This document shows positions 60,433 through 64,000 of a stretch of 64,000 bases of DNA, one piece after another. The position numbers and the translations under genes were made by a program. The notes beneath the pieces are model-generated. The model ran no database searches. It saw only the letters and a list, made by a program, of their open reading frames with translations, and was not told where the DNA came from. Location of the stretch: the NCBI GenBank assembly GCA_964636705.1, contig CAZWUJ010000006.1:81021-145020 (forward strand), written 5' to 3'. Origin of the DNA: VXRJ01 sp964636705. GTDB lineage: Bacteria > Acidobacteriota > Vicinamibacteria > Vicinamibacterales > UBA8438. How positions within the stretch are numbered: the stretch's first letter is position 1; every line of letters starts with the position of its first letter.

Positions 60433-61305
60433 GTGGCTGATCCATCCACCACCACCGTCATCATTCCTGCTTTCAACGAACAGGATGGCATTGCTGACGT
60501 AGTCGCAGGTGTGAGGGCCACCGGATCCTGGCAGGAGATCCTCGTGATCGACGACGGTTCCGTTGACGCCACGGCGGACCGTGCGCGCGCCGCCGGCGCG
60601 CGCGTCATCCGTCAGCCCTACAACAAGGGCATCGGCGCCGCTATCAAGCAAGGTGTCCGCGCCGCCAGCGGAAAGCACCTGGTCATCCTCGACGGCGACG
60701 GTCAGCACCGGCCGGAAGACGCTCCCCGCCTGGTGGCCCGTCTGGGCGCCTATGACCTGGTCGTGGGCGCCCGTTCGCCGTCAACTCAGGCCACGATCGG
60801 ACGAAGGCTCGGCAATGCGCTCCTCAACCGTCTGGCAACCAGCTTGGCGCAGCAGCCGGTAAAGGACTTGACGTCGGGTTTCCGCGCCGCACGGACAGCG
60901 CAACTCCGACAGTTCCTTCACATGCTGCCCAATGGATTCTCGGCGGCGACAACGATCACCCTGGCGTACATTCGCGCCGGCTACAGCGTCGCGTTCGAGC
61001 CAATCGACGCGCGGACGCGCACCGGAAGGTCAAGCATCCGGTTCGCGCGAGACGGCTTCAAGTTCTGGTTGATCCTGCTGCGTGTCGTCACCATCTACAG
61101 CCCTCTCCGGATATTCGTGCCGATCAGCCTGGTGCTGCTGGCGGGGGGCATCGGCTATGCGCTATGGACGATCGCGACAGAGCTCAACGTTACCAACACG
61201 TCTGTCGTGCTAACCGTCACGGGCGTTCTGGTCTTCCTGATCGGCCTCGTCTCGGATCAGATCGCCACGCTCAGGCTCGGCCTCGGCGGACGTGATGACA
61301 CCTGA
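60433..61305 (+). CDS. Family 2 glycosyltransferase with C-terminal membrane helices, second copy
   Basis: The GTG at 60433 follows AGGAG at seven bases and gives MADPSTTTVIIPAFNEQDGI, then ILVIDDGSVDATADRA and DxD in LVILDGDGQHRPED. Two helices near the end (IFVPISLVLLAGGIGYALWT, VVLTVTGVLVFLIGLV) fit the GtrB/DPMS form. It is 290 residues. It overlaps the next gene by 11 bases. A TTG 36 bases upstream is possible but less supported. Confidence 0.9.
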   Translation: MADPSTTTVIIPAFNEQDGIADVVAGVRATGSWQEILVIDDGSVDATADRARAAGARVIRQPYNKGIGAAIKQGVRAASGKHLVILDGDGQHRPEDAPRLVARLGAYDLVVGARSPSTQATIGRRLGNALLNRLATSLAQQPVKDLTSGFRAARTAQLRQFLHMLPNGFSAATTITLAYIRAGYSVAFEPIDARTRTGRSSIRFARDGFKFWLILLRVVTIYSPLRIFVPISLVLLAGGIGYALWTIATELNVTNTSVVLTVTGVLVFLIGLVSDQIATLRLGLGGRDDT

Positions 61306-62599
61306 CGCGCTGCTCGATCGGATTCGGACGAAGCGGGCAAGAGCGGGCGTGATCGGTCTCGGCTACGTCGGTCTACCCCTCGCGGTCGAGTTTGCCCGGT
61401 CCGGCGTGGCGACCATCGGCTTCGATATCGACGCGGAACGGACGGAGGCCATCGCGAGGGGCAACTCCTACGTTGCGGACGTGAAGTCGGACGATCTCCG
61501 CGCCGTGGTTGATGGGTTGACGCTCTCCGCCACCACCGACTTCGCGGAGCTTGCGGGCGTCGACACCATCAATGTCTGTGTACCGACACCCCTTCGCAAG
61601 ACGCGCGATCCCGACCTGTCGCATGTCGTCGCCGCGGTGGATCAGGTGGCGGCGCACCTGCGCCCCGGGAAGTTGGTGGTTCTCGAGTCGACGACCTATC
61701 CGGGGACCGTGGACGAGGTGGTCCTACCTCGCCTTGAAGCGGGCGGCCTGCGCGCGGGCAGGGACTTCTACCTCGCCTTCTCGCCGGAGCGTATCGACCC
61801 TGGCAATCGTGAGTGGACGACGCGCAACATCCCGAGGGTAGTGGGCGGGATCGACGCCCGGTCGACCGAGGCGGCAGCCGCCCTCTACGAGAACATCGTG
61901 GAGAGGGTAGTTCCGGTCTCTTCGCCGCGCGTGGCAGAGATGGTCAAGCTGCTCGAGAATACGTTCCGCGCCGTCAACATCGGCATGGTGAACGAACTGG
62001 CTCTGATGTGCCGCGGCCTCGACATCGATGTGTGGGAGGTGATCGACGCCGCGCGAACCAAGCCGTTCGGCTTCATGCCGTTCTACCCGGGGCCCGGCCT
62101 GGGCGGCCATTGCATCCCGGTCGATCCGTTCTATCTCAGTTGGAAGGCGCGGCAGCACGGCTTCGAGCCACGTTTCATTGAGCTTGCGGGTCAAGTCAAC
62201 GGCGCGATGCCGCGCTACGTCGTCGAGCGTATCGCCGAGGCGCTCAACACACGGTCCCAGGCGCTGCGCGGCGCGCGCGTCCACTTGTTCGGGATGGCGT
62301 ACAAGGCGAACGTAGGCGACACGCGCGAGTCCCCAGCCCTGGACATCGCGGACTTGCTGCAACGGCGCGGCGCCCTCGTGTCGTTCAGCGACCCATTCGT
62401 CACGTCCGTCAGCGAGAGTGCAGTCTCTCTGGAGGCGACCACGCCGGCCGCGGTGCTCGAGGCTGGCATCGATTGCGCGGTCATCACGACCGCCCACGAT
62501 GGGATCGACTACACCGAGGTGGCGCGCCGTTCGCCGCTCGTCGTCGACACACGCAACGTCCTGCGCGGCGTCGAGGGGACACACATCTTCCGTCTTTGA
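61295..62599 (+). CDS. UDP-N-acetyl-hexosamine 6-dehydrogenase (WbpA/WbpO-like)
   Basis: A 434-residue NAD-dependent enzyme from ATG 61295. It has GVIGLGYVGLPLAVEFARSG at the N-terminus, INVCVPTPLRK, and VKLLENTFRAVNIGMVNELA. The catalytic cysteine lies in GLGGHCIPVDPFYLSWKA near residue 270. VHLFGMAYKANVGDTRESPA opens the C-terminal domain. This form oxidises the 6-OH of UDP-GlcNAc or a relative to the uronate for surface polysaccharide. It closes the segment bracketed by the inverted repeat. Confidence 0.92.
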   Translation: MTPDALLDRIRTKRARAGVIGLGYVGLPLAVEFARSGVATIGFDIDAERTEAIARGNSYVADVKSDDLRAVVDGLTLSATTDFAELAGVDTINVCVPTPLRKTRDPDLSHVVAAVDQVAAHLRPGKLVVLESTTYPGTVDEVVLPRLEAGGLRAGRDFYLAFSPERIDPGNREWTTRNIPRVVGGIDARSTEAAAALYENIVERVVPVSSPRVAEMVKLLENTFRAVNIGMVNELALMCRGLDIDVWEVIDAARTKPFGFMPFYPGPGLGGHCIPVDPFYLSWKARQHGFEPRFIELAGQVNGAMPRYVVERIAEALNTRSQALRGARVHLFGMAYKANVGDTRESPALDIADLLQRRGALVSFSDPFVTSVSESAVSLEATTPAAVLEAGIDCAVITTAHDGIDYTEVARRSPLVVDTRNVLRGVEGTHIFRL

Positions 62600-62612
62600 T
62601 CGCGTCCCAGGC

Positions 62613-64000
62613 CTACCCTTCACACGCGGTGAAGCGGAAAACGACACTGTCGGGCAGGTCGATCACCCTCGCGAAGTTCGCGGCCGGCGTGCCTGGTTCG
62701 TGAGGGTTTCCGGCCAGAAGGTCGAGCGCGAATCTGCCCCACCTTCGGGGAAGCTTGCTGAGGATCAGGTAGAGGTTGTCGTAGCGGTCGCAGCGGACGA
62801 GAAAGACTGCGTTGAACTTCGCGCCGGAGATCTCCGGGAAGTACGGCTGAGGCGAGAACGAGACGGTGGCCGGCACCTGTTGCCGGAAGAAATAGGGAAG
62901 GTCCATTGCACCGGTACTGACGACAAGATCGCGCGCCGTGACATTGCGGCTGACCCAGAGTCTGCGAGGGGATCCCGCGATCCGGCGCGTGTAGTCAGAC
63001 CGATCGCCATCCGCCGGCAGGATCCCGGCCGTCACGTTCCGGCCGACAAGCACCCGGGCCGCCGACCCGTATAAGCGTTGGGCCGTGCCGGTGTCGGCTT
63101 GCACGATCGCGTCGCCAGCGGTCGCCAGCGCCATCGTGGCGGCGAACACGGCAACCGCAACGGGAAGCCGCAGGCGTTCAGGGCAGAGTCGCCAAACGAG
63201 AACTGCGCTGGCGATGGCCGTCACCGCCACGGCAGGCGCCAGCATGCGGTCGTCGAACCCATCGGTCAGCACGACCAGCCGAGCCGCCATCAGGAAGGCC
63301 GACCAGCCGGATATCCACGCGATCGCCAGAACACACCCATATCGCGCCCGGTCCGGAACCATCGGCCGGCCGTCCCGGACAGCCCGCCACCACGCGCACG
63401 CGCCAAGGAACACAGGCGCGGCGAGACTCCACCCGGCACGTTGGAGAAACTCGTCGGACAGTTCACCCAACATGATGTCCGGAAACCGGCCGGCGGCGAC
63501 CGTCGTTTGCGGCGGATAGACCTGTCCGTCACCGAGGAATGGACCGACCACCGCTACGCTGGCGCCCGCGGCAAACAGCAGCAGTCGGCGCATCCGGGAG
63601 CCGTCGCCGAATAGGCAGGCCAGTCCGCCCAACGCCAGTATCGGTACGAAGGCGCTGCGCACAAGCAGCGCGACGCCCGCAACCAACCCCCCGACAACCG
63701 CCCGCCAGGGAGTCGCGCCGCGCGCAAGGACCGCCAGCAGGGCGAGCAGCAGGGCGATCACTACGGGCTCGGTCCACGTGCGCAGGAACACCCAGCGGAC
63801 CTGGTGGGCGACGAACGCCGCCGCCAGCAGGCCGGCGGCAGGTCCCAGGAGGCGAGAAGCGAACAGGAAGGCGGACGCCAGAGCGGCGGCGTAGGCCGCG
63901 GGGCCGATGAGGAATGCCGCGTCGGCGTGCTCCAGTCCAGTCACCGCGGCGACTGCCGCAATCAGCACCGAGTACCCGGGATTGTGGCCGGCGCGGGTCT
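62613..64000 (-). CDS. GT-C-like membrane glycosyltransferase, C-terminal part (runs off window end)
   Basis: The minus strand carries at least 462 residues homologous to the second half of the 57032 gene: HNPGYSVLIAAVAAVTGLEH at the window edge, several helices, RNVTAGILPADGDRSDYTRR, and the end DSVVFRFTACEG. The start and any PA14 domain lie beyond the window. It is convergent with the dehydrogenase, its stop being 14 bases away. Confidence 0.82.
   Translation of the reverse strand, partial: TRAGHNPGYSVLIAAVAAVTGLEHADAAFLIGPAAYAAALASAFLFASRLLGPAAGLLAAAFVAHQVRWVFLRTWTEPVVIALLLALLAVLARGATPWRAVVGGLVAGVALLVRSAFVPILALGGLACLFGDGSRMRRLLLFAAGASVAVVGPFLGDGQVYPPQTTVAAGRFPDIMLGELSDEFLQRAGWSLAAPVFLGACAWWRAVRDGRPMVPDRARYGCVLAIAWISGWSAFLMAARLVVLTDGFDDRMLAPAVAVTAIASAVLVWRLCPERLRLPVAVAVFAATMALATAGDAIVQADTGTAQRLYGSAARVLVGRNVTAGILPADGDRSDYTRRIAGSPRRLWVSRNVTARDLVVSTGAMDLPYFFRQQVPATVSFSPQPYFPEISGAKFNAVFLVRCDRYDNLYLILSKLPRRWGRFALDLLAGNPHEPGTPAANFARVIDLPDSVVFRFTACEG
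62613..64000 (-). repeat. Inverted repeat, right copy
   Basis: Reverse-complement partner of 57900-59284, over the whole visible part of the gene. It may extend beyond the window. Confidence 0.88.

Overview
The window is a 64 kb piece of a GC-rich bacterial chromosome. The gene content and order suggest a Gram-negative, outer-membrane-bearing bacterium, most likely an acidobacterium of the Vicinamibacteria type. That placement is inference from base composition, a Na+-pumping NADH:quinone reductase, selA, many membrane glycosyltransferases and abundant toxin/REP remnants; no rRNA is present to confirm it.

Region 1 (1-9.8 kb, minus strand) is conserved housekeeping. A tetratricopeptide protein, a LolB-like lipoprotein and ispE are followed by tRNA-Gln, prs, rplY, pth, rpsF, rpsR, rplI, dnaB and the start of alr. 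Region 2 (9.8-21.6 kb, plus strand) is a tightly overlapped surface-polysaccharide operon: a Trm112-like protein, an O-antigen-ligase-like protein, a GT-C-like membrane protein and four tandem paralogous GT-C-like proteins, closed by a convergent family 2 glycosyltransferase. Region 3 (21.8-31 kb) mixes a YceI protein, a haem-motif outer-membrane barrel, a VapBC relic, a lipoprotein, an FkbM methyltransferase, purH, selA and a nucleotidyltransferase pair. Region 4 (30.9-37.5 kb) holds apbE and nqrB-F (no nqrA), with a REP-associated tyrosine transposase (RAYT) between two repeat arrays.

Region 5 (37.6-44.4 kb) is a decaying accessory zone. It contains a broken DUF4143 ATPase, an AAA ATPase with a frameshifted PIN-like partner, two toxin-antitoxin modules in opposite orientations, and fragments of genes whose intact copies lie at 44-53 kb. 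Region 6 (44.4-64 kb) is a second surface-glycan locus. It has a PA14/sulfatase-fold membrane protein, a deoxy-aminosugar set (3,4-ketoisomerase, 2,3-dehydratase, Gfo/Idh oxidoreductase, DegT aminotransferase), a Uma2/ATPase pair, an SDR, a GMC-type oxidoreductase, DUF2304, three GT2 enzymes and a UDP-sugar dehydrogenase. The last three genes of that set are bracketed by an inverted pair of near-identical PA14/GT-C genes.

The most striking signal is a short GC palindrome (core GCCGGCCTCCAGGCCGGC and variants). It occurs about seventeen times between 6 and 33 kb, forms the arrays around the RAYT gene, and has inserted in frame inside ispE, purH, one GT-C paralogue and the end of selA. I read this as a REP/RAYT system whose repeats are tolerated as translated protein inserts.
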